In this document: piece by piece, positions 14,801-20,920 of the stretch
How the letters are laid out: each line of letters opens with the position of its first letter
How positions within the stretch are numbered: the first letter of the stretch is position 1
IMG/VR virus record: IMGVR_UViG_3300036785_000595
Span: 1-29,437 of that record
Reading direction: 5' to 3' (one strand)
DNA: 29,437 bases
Source of the DNA: a virus
The notes under the pieces: generated by a model
Database searches by the model: none
Seen by the model: only the letters and a program-made list of their open reading frames with translations
What the model was told of the DNA's origin: nothing
Position numbers and translations under genes: made by a program

Positions 14801-15720
14801 ACTCGCTTATTGCTATGGTGTCTACGGGATTCGCGTCAACCTCGAACATTGCAGACTCGCTCGGAAATCCGTTCACGAAAGTTTTCGCCTTTGCGGGTAA
14901 TGCCTCGGAGTTTTGGGTTAGTCCTTGCATCCTTTACGGAAACCAGACTGATACGGTTACGCACACGGTGAGTGGCAACTCCCAAACGCCAGGATTTTGG
15001 GTGTTTGATGTCACCAACCTAAATTGCTCGAATCCCTTTTCGCAAGGCTCGAGCGGCAGCGGAACCGGCACAGCGGCATCGCTTTCACCACTACTCACGA
15101 GCCAAAGCCCGAACGATCTCGTTTTTACTTTCATGTCGAACAGTATCGGCAACCATCCTACGATCGGCGGCGGCTACACCTCAGTGGCCAGCTTCGACGG
15201 CGATTTTTTTGCTGCCGGCTACCAGAATTTCGCTACGCCGCAAACGCAAACCGGAACTAATGTTTTTACCTTCACCAGTCAAAGCTGGTTGCAGATAGCA
15301 GCGACTTTCCAGACTGCGCCGCAGCTCGGATCGGCAAGCACTCCGTGGGCGGGTGGTGACGTAACTAATCAGACTGTCGGCACGCTACAAACGCAAACAA
15401 AATGCGCGGCGCAGGGCTCGAGCGCGGGAACATCGCTGGTCGCTTGCGGATCCGCAGCCGCCGGCCTGTTCTCTGTGCCGATTACGACGCCGACGGCCGC
15501 CACGGTGAGCACCACGGCGATTGGTCCTAATTCAGTGGTAATCGTGCAGCAACGGCTCGACACGGCCGCCGGCACGGCGCTCGGAGTGACTTGCAATTCG
15601 ACCGCGAATGCCACATTTCCCAACGTGAATGCGCTCGTGGGCGGAACCAGTTTCACGATTCCTTTAGCTGCTTTTGCAGTGAACCCAGGGTGTTACGAAT
15701 ATTGGATCATCAACCAATAA
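11818..15720 (+). CDS. Large secreted-type fibre/adhesin-like protein (1300 aa)
   Basis: A GTG start follows a strong GGGGGAGGGG site. Residues 1-31 form a signal peptide: basic start, hydrophobic core LFLRILVLILALCCA, and AHA-Q as a type I cleavage site. A beta-rich region with 'VTSINDSRPQWIL' and 'SAAGDLSGTPLLQNVIGLHFG' follows, patterns found in phage tail fibres. Two beta-sandwich repeats lie at about 300-470, then a long Gly/Asn/Ser-rich, beta-helix-like body at 540-940. A domain at about 985-1170 ('GHSLIAMVSTG' ... 'SWLQIAATFQ') is related to the N-terminal domain of the next protein. It is probably a receptor-binding or adhesin protein. A signal peptide is unusual for a virion fibre, so secretion by the infected cell is possible. 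Confidence 0.65.
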   Translation: MKTTGFRGPLFLRILVLILALCCASSRLAHAQLQGNSFVTQTVPGQVLQVKVIGGSVMVQGTVIGIATQIVNVPAATNYIFISSAGALTVSSSTFPLGSMPVSVVNCDLNNIVVTSINDSRPQWILTGGQTFSAAGDLSGTPLLQNVIGLHFGTQDVPTIGSAQTGCIEILAGLLQGTGSNCSTPTGAFAGPFMVYDAQQYNATPFSFSTAQEIGIVTCTGGTKNCTLASALHFTTGENVAMLHAGAATAQSTPGAPTATAINVTGSTTLHYNCTGIDALGGLVGGSTGTIANAPAVFGNGQIVISSISQTANVVTVNATGINAVAGETVSISGVTGAGVGFNNHWLVATGGANSLTFALAGNAGAGTVSGSSFAQLENSHNITAISRALSGVISMTTDANHNFIASATNTPNIVIVTGASPADLNGWYPILTASGTSITAQSSILNTTETGSVATGSTIATVHEKILVTCPAISGSTQNYAVYTDSPSQGTGSIVYLTETMYTQRSLEDWGIFYMSSGFQRNYMPGTPLASGVTQPQLQANTICAGGGTTTLTMCNNVTQSVTSAGMAHDAGSGIQVALQTAAANGGGAVYLSPIASQFCQYPINMPVSVPQFTDLILGCNILGNETVTSQGFNHIYTLWGGAGNNQGNPQFPTSPHYQSWFGSAKEFLHGGANNQSDQIQGIAFGSFANNQNYLVMENSSYDRISQVALLPFAAGSTTSANNVGITYMGGGSGGSLHELRDIASTLWGPLGVGGNVGTIPGIMSFGPLIPAIWIRSGDQGNPQILGAQFYLRGNNTISGRGILIDQTYCSNCVGQNFEFGADWNQGPSTPWVTFLGGGPPGGISQSSITVAHALLDSSCAPVFANFTLLAGSVTLDEDTSCPFANLVSGNVTPSLMVKSRSQPIGQNVFFIDLPSSNTGNSQRLSFHTPTIALDAFGDMTKNGSDRVLGNMIVTGGHSSVNPVASGGAPVVTLLGSAHTGPPEAVAATPTIGHSLIAMVSTGFASTSNIADSLGNPFTKVFAFAGNASEFWVSPCILYGNQTDTVTHTVSGNSQTPGFWVFDVTNLNCSNPFSQGSSGSGTGTAASLSPLLTSQSPNDLVFTFMSNSIGNHPTIGGGYTSVASFDGDFFAAGYQNFATPQTQTGTNVFTFTSQSWLQIAATFQTAPQLGSASTPWAGGDVTNQTVGTLQTQTKCAAQGSSAGTSLVACGSAAAGLFSVPITTPTAATVSTTAIGPNSVVIVQQRLDTAAGTALGVTCNSTANATFPNVNALVGGTSFTIPLAAFAVNPGCYEYWIINQ

Positions 15721-15735
15721 AACGGAGGGTGTGAA

Positions 15736-16794
15736 ATGAAAAAAATTGCTTGCCTGCTTTTTCTGTTTGCTCTTTCAGCTTTCGGAACCTCTGCCCAAAC
15801 TACGTTTGTCGGCTCTACTGTCGCCAACGGCAGCAACATCGTGTTGACCGCTACGCTGCCAGTGACGAATGCGGGCGACACGATCTTTCTCGATCTGTTT
15901 ATCGGCAACGCTACGACCATTCCTGTTTCAATCACAGACACGCAAGCGAACACCTACCTGCAAATTTCCGGGCCGATTTTCTGGTCCCCGAACTCGGCAA
16001 CCCCACCTGTCGGAAAATTCAATGAAATTCTCTATGCAGCGCAAGGGATCAAGGGTGGCGCGAATAACGTCATCACGGTGCATGTATCCGTTAGCACCTA
16101 TTTCGAGGTTTATCTTTTCGATTATGCCGGGGTTGGTTCGATCGACCCGCCCCCACCCTCAAACCCGCCGACGCCGCCGCCCACGGGCCGGGCGAGCACA
16201 GCTCCGACGACGACCGCGACATCGAATCCCGTGACGACGACCAATCCGACTGATTTACTGTTCGCGTTTTTCCACTCTGACAATGGAGCAGTTCAAACCA
16301 TCGGTTCGGGATGGACAGGTAGGCCAAGCAATACGAATCCGAATGCAGAGGATCAAATCGTTACGGCTACCGGAACGTATTCGGCCACAATGACGCTGGC
16401 GCCGGCTGCAAACTACGTGGCTTTTCTAGTTCCGTTTCACGCAACGTCAAATCACACTGTGACGTTGAATTGGGCAGCTCCGACGGGATGCACCGGAACG
16501 CCATGCAATCCAGTCACGTCCTACACGGTTTACCGCGGCGTGACTTCTGGCTTTGAGACGATCCTGCAAAACACCGGGAACACAGCTCTGACGTTCACAG
16601 ATAAATCGGTGGCAAACGGCACAACCTATTTCTACGAAGTCACAGCAACGAATAGCTGCTGCGAATCCATAAAATCGAATGAGGTGTCGGTGACGATTCC
16701 TGGGGCAAACTCGGCAGCGCCGAACGCGCCGAGTCTAAGCCAGCCGTCACCGACTCCACCAACACAGAAAAATTTGAAAGGAACAGTCCAGTGA
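15736..16794 (+). CDS. Secreted protein with beta-sandwich and fibronectin III domains
   Basis: The ATG follows a CGGAGGG site. Residues 1-20 are a clear signal peptide (MKK, then IACLLFLFALSAFG, cleavage near TSA-Q). Residues about 20-235 form a beta-sandwich domain ('GDTIFLDLFIG', 'VSITDTQANTYLQ', 'NPTDLLFAFFHSDNGA', 'QIVTATGTYSATMTLAPAAN') interrupted by a Pro-rich loop (PPPPSNPPTPPP). Residues about 237-325 are a fibronectin III domain ('HTVTLNWAAPTG', 'SYTVYRGVTSGF', 'TTYFYEVTATN', 'SNEVSVTIP'). The C-terminus is a Pro/Ser linker. This architecture is typical of secreted bacterial proteins, notably in Acidobacteriota. It may bind glycans on the cell surface; no catalytic motif is visible. 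Confidence 0.75.
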   Translation: MKKIACLLFLFALSAFGTSAQTTFVGSTVANGSNIVLTATLPVTNAGDTIFLDLFIGNATTIPVSITDTQANTYLQISGPIFWSPNSATPPVGKFNEILYAAQGIKGGANNVITVHVSVSTYFEVYLFDYAGVGSIDPPPPSNPPTPPPTGRASTAPTTTATSNPVTTTNPTDLLFAFFHSDNGAVQTIGSGWTGRPSNTNPNAEDQIVTATGTYSATMTLAPAANYVAFLVPFHATSNHTVTLNWAAPTGCTGTPCNPVTSYTVYRGVTSGFETILQNTGNTALTFTDKSVANGTTYFYEVTATNSCCESIKSNEVSVTIPGANSAAPNAPSLSQPSPTPPTQKNLKGTVQ

Positions 16795-16958
16795 ACCAAT
16801 GCGACTGGCCCAAAAAAGGCTGGCTGCGCTGCAATGTCGCGGCGACTACGCAAGTGGGCGAACGGTTCTATTGAAGAAAGCACACTGTGTTCGTCGAACA
16901 CAATCGCAGGTGGATCGCGGGAGGATGGGCGTGGGCGTTTGTGAAACCTAGAAAATGA
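16791..16958 (+). CDS. Zinc-ribbon-like small ORF interrupted by an in-frame UGA
   Basis: A GTG start overlaps the previous stop (GTGA) and has an AAAGGA site upstream. The frame gives 27 residues to a TGA at 16872-16874, then stays open for another 27 codons to a TGA at 16956 that overlaps the ATG of the next gene (ATGA), the usual junction of this genome. Read through, the pattern is C-D-W-P ... R-C-N ... G-E-R-F-Y-(UGA)-R-K-H, where a Cys is expected at the UGA. So it may be a ~55-aa zinc ribbon broken by one nonsense change, a sequencing error, or recoded. Alternatively two tiny ORFs exist (16791-16874 and 16887-16958). Confidence 0.45.
16886..16902 (+). promoter_or_regulatory. Hairpin 11 bases after the in-frame UGA (SECIS-like spacing)
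   Basis: TGTGTT (16886-16891) and AACACA (16897-16902) pair perfectly around a 5-base loop CGTCG. The 17-base stem-loop starts 11 bases after the UGA codon, which is the spacing of the minimal upper stem-loop in the E. coli fdhF SECIS, and the loop has a G in its second position. It may also be coincidence or a simple coding palindrome. Confidence 0.3.
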
Positions 16959-17590
16959 GCATTGCAGACAGGATCGGCGAGGTGCTGCTCTACATCAGCC
17001 GGCATGCGAATGTGGGGATGGATTCGGCCGGCAAGATCCGCGGGCTCGTGAACGATGAACTCGATGAAGAAGGCCAGGCCCAGGCACTCGAGCTCAGAGA
17101 TTACTTTGAGGGGATTCCGCTCTCTGGTATCTACTGCGATGATCTCGAGCGCACCTATCAAACCGTCTTGCCACTCGCAGAAGCGAAAGCAATCGAAATT
17201 ACTCGGGATATTGCCCTGCGCAGCTGGGATGTGGGCCCCGAGCTCGAGGGGAAGTCGATCGACGCGCATGCCGCCGAAATTGCGGAGCTCAAACAACAGC
17301 CTTGGAAAATACCAGTGGGCGGGCAGGCATGGGGCATCTACCAGGATCAAATTCTTACAGCTTTCGATCGCTACTCAAATCTCGCCATGGCCATGCCGCA
17401 CCCGATTTTGCTTTGCATGCACGGATCGGGGATTTCGGTGATAGCCTGCACGCTGGGAGCTGCAGATCCGAGCGCGGAATATGAGCATACCTTTCTCGAG
17501 CCGGCCGGGATCGCGGCCGTATATTTGACGCGAATGGACGGCCTAGACATGCGAGCACTCAAAGGCGGCAAAGGTTCGGAAGATGAGTGA
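16955..17590 (+). CDS. Histidine phosphatase superfamily protein (phosphoglycerate mutase-like)
   Basis: A 211-aa protein with the layout of this superfamily: 'LLYISRHANVGMDSAGKIRG' has the catalytic His17 in an RHA version of the RHG motif. 'LDEEGQAQALELRDYF' is the conserved E-G-x-x-Q-A helix, 'IYCDDLERTYQT' carries the phosphate-binding Arg66, and 'PILLCMHGSGI' has the second active His156. Such enzymes remove phosphate from small molecules or proteins through a phospho-histidine. The substrate here is unknown. In a phage it could act on nucleotides or on host phospho-metabolites or signals. The stop overlaps the next gene by 8 bases. Confidence 0.85.
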   Translation: MSIADRIGEVLLYISRHANVGMDSAGKIRGLVNDELDEEGQAQALELRDYFEGIPLSGIYCDDLERTYQTVLPLAEAKAIEITRDIALRSWDVGPELEGKSIDAHAAEIAELKQQPWKIPVGGQAWGIYQDQILTAFDRYSNLAMAMPHPILLCMHGSGISVIACTLGAADPSAEYEHTFLEPAGIAAVYLTRMDGLDMRALKGGKGSEDE

Positions 17591-17876
17591 ACCGCTAGAT
17601 ACAGACGTGATTCTTGGTTTCCTACGCGGATGGCGAAAAGAAGTGGCCGCGATTCACGATCCGATTTCGGGCGAGACTTACCAGGTCTTTCCTACACCTC
17701 AAAAACTTGGCTCGATTATTTCGGCGGAACATTGGGAATCGCCAGGAGCTTCGGACGACCAACGATGCAGGCTCAATTCGCGGATTTTGCGCGAGGCACC
17801 ACCTAGTGAATTACTGCGCGAACTGACTCGCTACCCGCTTGCGCCAGGCTACTGGTATCAGGTGATAGTGGACTGA
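17583..17876 (+). CDS. Hypothetical protein (97 aa)
   Basis: The ATG lies 8 bases inside the histidine phosphatase gene and the stop overlaps the next ATG (TGATG). The product begins with an acidic helix ('LDTDVILGFLRGWRKEVAAI'), has a middle loop region, and ends with 'LLRELTRYPLAPGYWYQVIV'. No family is recognised. Its coupling to the phosphatase could mean a shared role, but nothing in the sequence shows it. Confidence 0.6.
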   Translation: MSEPLDTDVILGFLRGWRKEVAAIHDPISGETYQVFPTPQKLGSIISAEHWESPGASDDQRCRLNSRILREAPPSELLRELTRYPLAPGYWYQVIVD

Positions 17877-18535
17877 TGATCGAAACTGCAAACCTCGAGC
17901 GGTCTTTCAAAGAGCTGAAGCGATTTGTGCCGGCGGCCTACAGTTGGACGACGCGGCCGAAGCGCGATGACACCGTGAAGCGCCGCAACCTGGTGAAAAA
18001 AAATTCAGGAAGCACCTGGCACAAAGGCGGGTTTCTACCGGAGGCTGTGAGCTCGGGCGATCTCCTGGCCATGATGCACGAAGAAACTGAAAAGGCGCTG
18101 GCGCCGATGCGGCACCCTGGTCACAACGATTTCAAAAATGCCGCAAAGCGTACCGGCCAGGCGCTCACCTCGAATCAACTTATTCGCATGGTGACGACGC
18201 TCAACCCGAATTTGGTTTGCGAAGATTCATTGAACTCGAAAAACTGCGCCGCGTTTTATGAAGTGAGATACAATCCCGCGACAGGGAAGCCCGAGAAACG
18301 CTACACGGCCGCATGCTTTCGAAAAGGCTACTTACCGGAATTCACCATCGTAAAGGCAGACGCCGCAGATATGGTCAACTCTGACGGCATCACTTATGGG
18401 TGGCGGACAGTGCTGCAGCGATTGATTCAGCAGAAGGCTTTGCGATACCGAGACGCGATCGAGGTATTTGGCGAAGTGCATCACCAAGACCTGCGAGGCA
18501 AAAACTGGGCGCTGGCAGTGGCAGCTTTCAGGTAA
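17876..18535 (+). CDS. Hypothetical protein (219 aa)
   Basis: The start is on the TGATG junction with the preceding gene. The product is basic at the N-terminus ('TTRPKRDDTVKRRNLVKKN'), has a helical middle, and a C-terminal half with 'YEVRYNPATGKPEKRYTAAC' and 'GWRTVLQRLIQQKALRYRDA'. Cys residues are scattered (about positions 117, 125 and 142) without a clear metal site. I do not recognise the family. It is followed by 16 bases and then a small beta-rich virion-like gene. Confidence 0.6.
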   Translation: MIETANLERSFKELKRFVPAAYSWTTRPKRDDTVKRRNLVKKNSGSTWHKGGFLPEAVSSGDLLAMMHEETEKALAPMRHPGHNDFKNAAKRTGQALTSNQLIRMVTTLNPNLVCEDSLNSKNCAAFYEVRYNPATGKPEKRYTAACFRKGYLPEFTIVKADAADMVNSDGITYGWRTVLQRLIQQKALRYRDAIEVFGEVHHQDLRGKNWALAVAAFR

Positions 18536-18551
18536 CACTCGAGGCGAATAC

Positions 18552-18920
18552 ATGGCGGTAATAGGAACGGCAAATTCAAACTCCGGATCGGCGCCAGGCC
18601 CGTGGTGCGAAGTAGGCACGGCGGCATTCGGAGCTGTGACGCTATCGGCTTCGGCCGTCACGGCACACACCGTGATTCTGCCGGCAACGGGGCAGGGATC
18701 GAATTTTAATCCGCTGCTTCCGATCGCTGTCAGTTTCCCGGCCGGCGGCTCGATTCAGGGCAGCTCAAACTCAGGCATGCCGGCAAACTGCGGCGTGGGA
18801 AGCGTAACGGTGGGCACGGCGTCACCGTCCACTGTAACCGTAAACTTCGTCAACTCAGGTGCGGCGGCCACTTTGACGGTCGGCTCGCGTATGTTGCTTG
18901 TCCAACAGACTGGCGTTTAA
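18552..18920 (+). CDS. Small beta-rich protein, possibly a head decoration or fibre protein
   Basis: The ATG at 18552 has a GAGG site 7-8 bases upstream; the frame's earlier ATG at 18468 lies inside the previous gene. The 122-aa product is Ser/Gly/Ala/Val-rich and probably all beta. Its C-terminal 'NFVNSGAAATLTVGSRMLLV' is echoed in the next gene ('KLVNSGAAQTLIGCDLLAVQ'), so the two are probably paralogues or share a small domain. Composition fits a virion surface protein. The TAA stop sits inside the loop of a strong intrinsic terminator. Confidence 0.6.
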   Translation: MAVIGTANSNSGSAPGPWCEVGTAAFGAVTLSASAVTAHTVILPATGQGSNFNPLLPIAVSFPAGGSIQGSSNSGMPANCGVGSVTVGTASPSTVTVNFVNSGAAATLTVGSRMLLVQQTGV

Positions 18921-18940
18921 TCGCGCCAGTCTTTTTTTTT
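18907..18940 (+). terminator. Rho-independent terminator
   Basis: A perfect 9-bp stem, AGACTGGCG (18907-18915) with CGCCAGTCT (18924-18932), an 8-base loop, and a T-run that reaches 18940. The stem begins inside the last codons of the 122-aa gene and its TAA lies in the loop. This is the clearest transcription stop in the window and probably ends, or attenuates, the transcript that runs through the fibre and phosphatase genes. Confidence 0.87.
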
Positions 18941-18958
18941 GAAAACTGAGGCGAAACG

Positions 18959-19348
18959 ATGGCACCAAACAACGGAACTTTCAATAAGTCGAATTGGTCG
19001 CGCACAGTGAGCGATCCGCATTCGGTTCAATATATGCCGGCGGCCAAGGGCGGAATCGCGAATCCGACTACCGTAGCATCGAATTCGGTGCTCACGACCA
19101 CGATCGCGGCTGCCTTTCAGTTCAAAGGCAACGGCCCGCTCGAGGTATCGCTGCCTTTCGGCCAGCAGATTTTGAATTCAGCAACCGCGGCGGCCACCTC
19201 GATATCGCTTGGCGAGTCCTGGCTCAGCGGATCCATAGCATCGAGCGGCTATGCTGCTGGCGTCCATCCCAGCATCATTTACAAACTCGTGAATTCGGGC
19301 GCAGCTCAAACGCTGATTGGCTGCGATTTGCTTGCAGTTCAATACTGA
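18959..19348 (+). CDS. Small beta-rich protein, paralogue of the preceding one
   Basis: The ATG follows a GAGG site (TGAGGCGAAACG). The 129-aa product has a short polar N-terminus, then a Thr/Ala/Ser-rich beta body, and ends with 'KLVNSGAAQTLIGCDLLAVQ', close to the C-terminus of the protein at 18552. It lies just downstream of a strong terminator, so it is either served by read-through or by a promoter that I cannot identify. A decoration or fibre role is inferred from composition. Confidence 0.6.
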   Translation: MAPNNGTFNKSNWSRTVSDPHSVQYMPAAKGGIANPTTVASNSVLTTTIAAAFQFKGNGPLEVSLPFGQQILNSATAAATSISLGESWLSGSIASSGYAAGVHPSIIYKLVNSGAAQTLIGCDLLAVQY

Positions 19349-19349
19349 A

Positions 19350-19571
19350 ATGCTTTTGATCCATCCGGATGGCCGAGTGTGGGACCACTTTACGGAAGAG
19401 CCCGACCTGCGGCTTTCCCAACTCGTCTTAAAGGTCCGCCACGTTGGCGACGGCAATGACGGGAATCCGTTCGATCCTAGAATTGTCAAAGTGGTGCACT
19501 CGAAAAATCCGGACGGCAAAACGTATATGGAAATTTTTGTTGACGCTTCACGAGTCACAGTGAAACCCTAA
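19350..19571 (+). CDS. 73-aa hypothetical protein
   Basis: The ATG follows the previous stop directly (TGAAATG) and there is no clear ribosome binding site, which suggests coupling. A longer frame from 19317 would overlap the preceding gene. The product has 'LLIHPDGRVWDHF' at its start and 'KTYMEIFVDASRVTV' at its end, a strand-rich small protein with no recognised family. Confidence 0.55.
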   Translation: MLLIHPDGRVWDHFTEEPDLRLSQLVLKVRHVGDGNDGNPFDPRIVKVVHSKNPDGKTYMEIFVDASRVTVKP

Positions 19572-19615
19572 AGCGAACGGGATTGTTCCGAGGGGAAATT
19601 TGAGGAGATAAAAAA

Positions 19616-20107
19616 ATGCCACCACCTTTTGGAAAGCACAAAGACGTCGAAGGGCTCACCAGTGAGCAAAGGGAAGAGGCCGGCAACGCGGCAAGCGATA
19701 TCGCGATCAAGGCTCGGGAAGCTGAGATGTCGATCCCTGACGCCGAGCGAACAAAAATCGACTTGGAAGAGCTTGCGATTTTGCTCGCGAAGGCGATTCG
19801 GGACGCGAACAAGGATCCGATCAAAGAGGCTCAAGCCAAGCGGGCAAAAGCACGCGGCCAGGCCGAAGCGGATCTGCGCACTAAGAACATGGCGGATCGC
19901 GAATCGAAATGCTCGCACATGTTTCCTTTCCCTTATGCGAACATCACGCGAGTTGCGTGGGCTCAGCAATCCGACGGTGTGTGGCGTGGCTACTGTCCAA
20001 CATGCGGCGGGCTCTTTGCACCTGGCCATCCCAGGTACAACGAGCTCGTGAAACTTCCGCGGCATCCGCTCGAGGCGCAGCCTGTCTCCGTGGGAATGAC
20101 TTATTAG
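19616..20107 (+). CDS. Zinc-binding hypothetical protein (163 aa)
   Basis: A strong GAGGAG ribosome binding site lies 8 bases before the ATG. The first about 90 residues are charged and helical (coiled-coil-like 'EAQAKRAKARGQAEADLRTK'). The second half holds a metal site: 'CSHMFPFPYANITRVAWAQQ' then 'GYCPTCGGLFAPGHPRY', giving C-x-H and C-x2-C ligands. This Cys/His arrangement with an intervening Trp-Gln turn is common in small phage proteins of unknown function. Position between decoration-like and tail genes suggests a virion or assembly role, not proven. Confidence 0.65.
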   Translation: MPPPFGKHKDVEGLTSEQREEAGNAASDIAIKAREAEMSIPDAERTKIDLEELAILLAKAIRDANKDPIKEAQAKRAKARGQAEADLRTKNMADRESKCSHMFPFPYANITRVAWAQQSDGVWRGYCPTCGGLFAPGHPRYNELVKLPRHPLEAQPVSVGMTY

Positions 20108-20121
20108 CCTGAGCGTGCGTT

Positions 20122-20919
20122 ATTTCGAAAACGATCACAGGGAATTGGCTGCTACCGAATGGCTGCCCTGTAGCAAACGGGGTGCTGTTTTTTTCTCTCT
20201 CGGCTGATGCCGCGCTGGCCAGTACGGCTGGGGCGGTGGCGCCGAAGGTCGTCCAAGTTAGCCTTAACTCTGCAGGTTCGATTCCCGCCTCGACCACCAT
20301 CGTTGCCAATGACGAACTGATTCCCGCCGGCACGCAGTACAGTCTCGTGCTCAATGGGCCCGGCGGTGGAAAGCTATGGGGTCCGCAGATCTATTCGATC
20401 AGCGGAGCGTCACCGATTAACCTAAACACCTTGATACCTACGGCCGCGGGCGGGCCTTTCTTTCCCGTGCCTGTAGTGCAGTCGCCCACCGCAGCGCAAA
20501 CCATTTCCGGATTCCCGCTCACCATGAAAGCCGGCGCCGCGGTGCAGGGAGGCTTAATCGCCGATAGCATGACAGCCGCAGGGCGAGTGACGATTCAGGA
20601 AAATTCTACGATGACCCTGGTGAGTGGAAATAATAACAACCTGGCGATCGCGGGCTCGACTGTGCTACTCGGTGGCGCACCTGGTACAACTGCTACAGTC
20701 ACAGGCATGCTCGCCGGCGGGCTCGGAGATGTTGTGGTTCTGCTCAATGGCACGAGCCAACCTTGCGTGCTTTCGATCGAGGATGTGGCCAGCAGCGCCG
20801 CAAATCGGTTCCGGGCAAACCGTGGAACGAGTTTTACGCTTAATACGAATTTTGGTGGCGCACTGTGCATGTGGGACGGCCTACGCTGGAACGTGATTGG
20901 AGCAACACCAGGATCCTGA
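20122..20919 (+). CDS. Tail-associated beta-rich protein, start codon uncertain
   Basis: The first standard start is GTG at 20182 (245 aa), but the frame is open from 20113 and the residues before that GTG, 'ISKTITGNWLLPNGCPVANG', fit the start of a known phage domain of the form 'TG.....PNG.PVANG.L.F.LS'. The domain continues with 'NDELIPAGTQYSLVL' and 'WGPQIYSISGASPINLNTLI'. I therefore propose a rare start near ATT 20122. The C-terminal half is a beta-rich domain ending 'FGGALCMWDGLRWNVIG', typical of proteins that cap tail fibres or bind glycans. The gene is followed directly by the neck-like gene. Confidence 0.6.
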   Translation: MSKTITGNWLLPNGCPVANGVLFFSLSADAALASTAGAVAPKVVQVSLNSAGSIPASTTIVANDELIPAGTQYSLVLNGPGGGKLWGPQIYSISGASPINLNTLIPTAAGGPFFPVPVVQSPTAAQTISGFPLTMKAGAAVQGGLIADSMTAAGRVTIQENSTMTLVSGNNNNLAIAGSTVLLGGAPGTTATVTGMLAGGLGDVVVLLNGTSQPCVLSIEDVASSAANRFRANRGTSFTLNTNFGGALCMWDGLRWNVIGATPGS

Positions 20920-20920
20920 A

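Noticed and set aside
20265-20298. tRNA-like 3' end: a T-arm sequence GGTTCGATTCC followed by a CCA-like end
   Set aside because: It has one T-stem mismatch, there is no matching acceptor, D or anticodon arm at the right distance upstream, and it lies inside a conserved coding domain (N-S-A-G-S-I-P-A-S-T-T).
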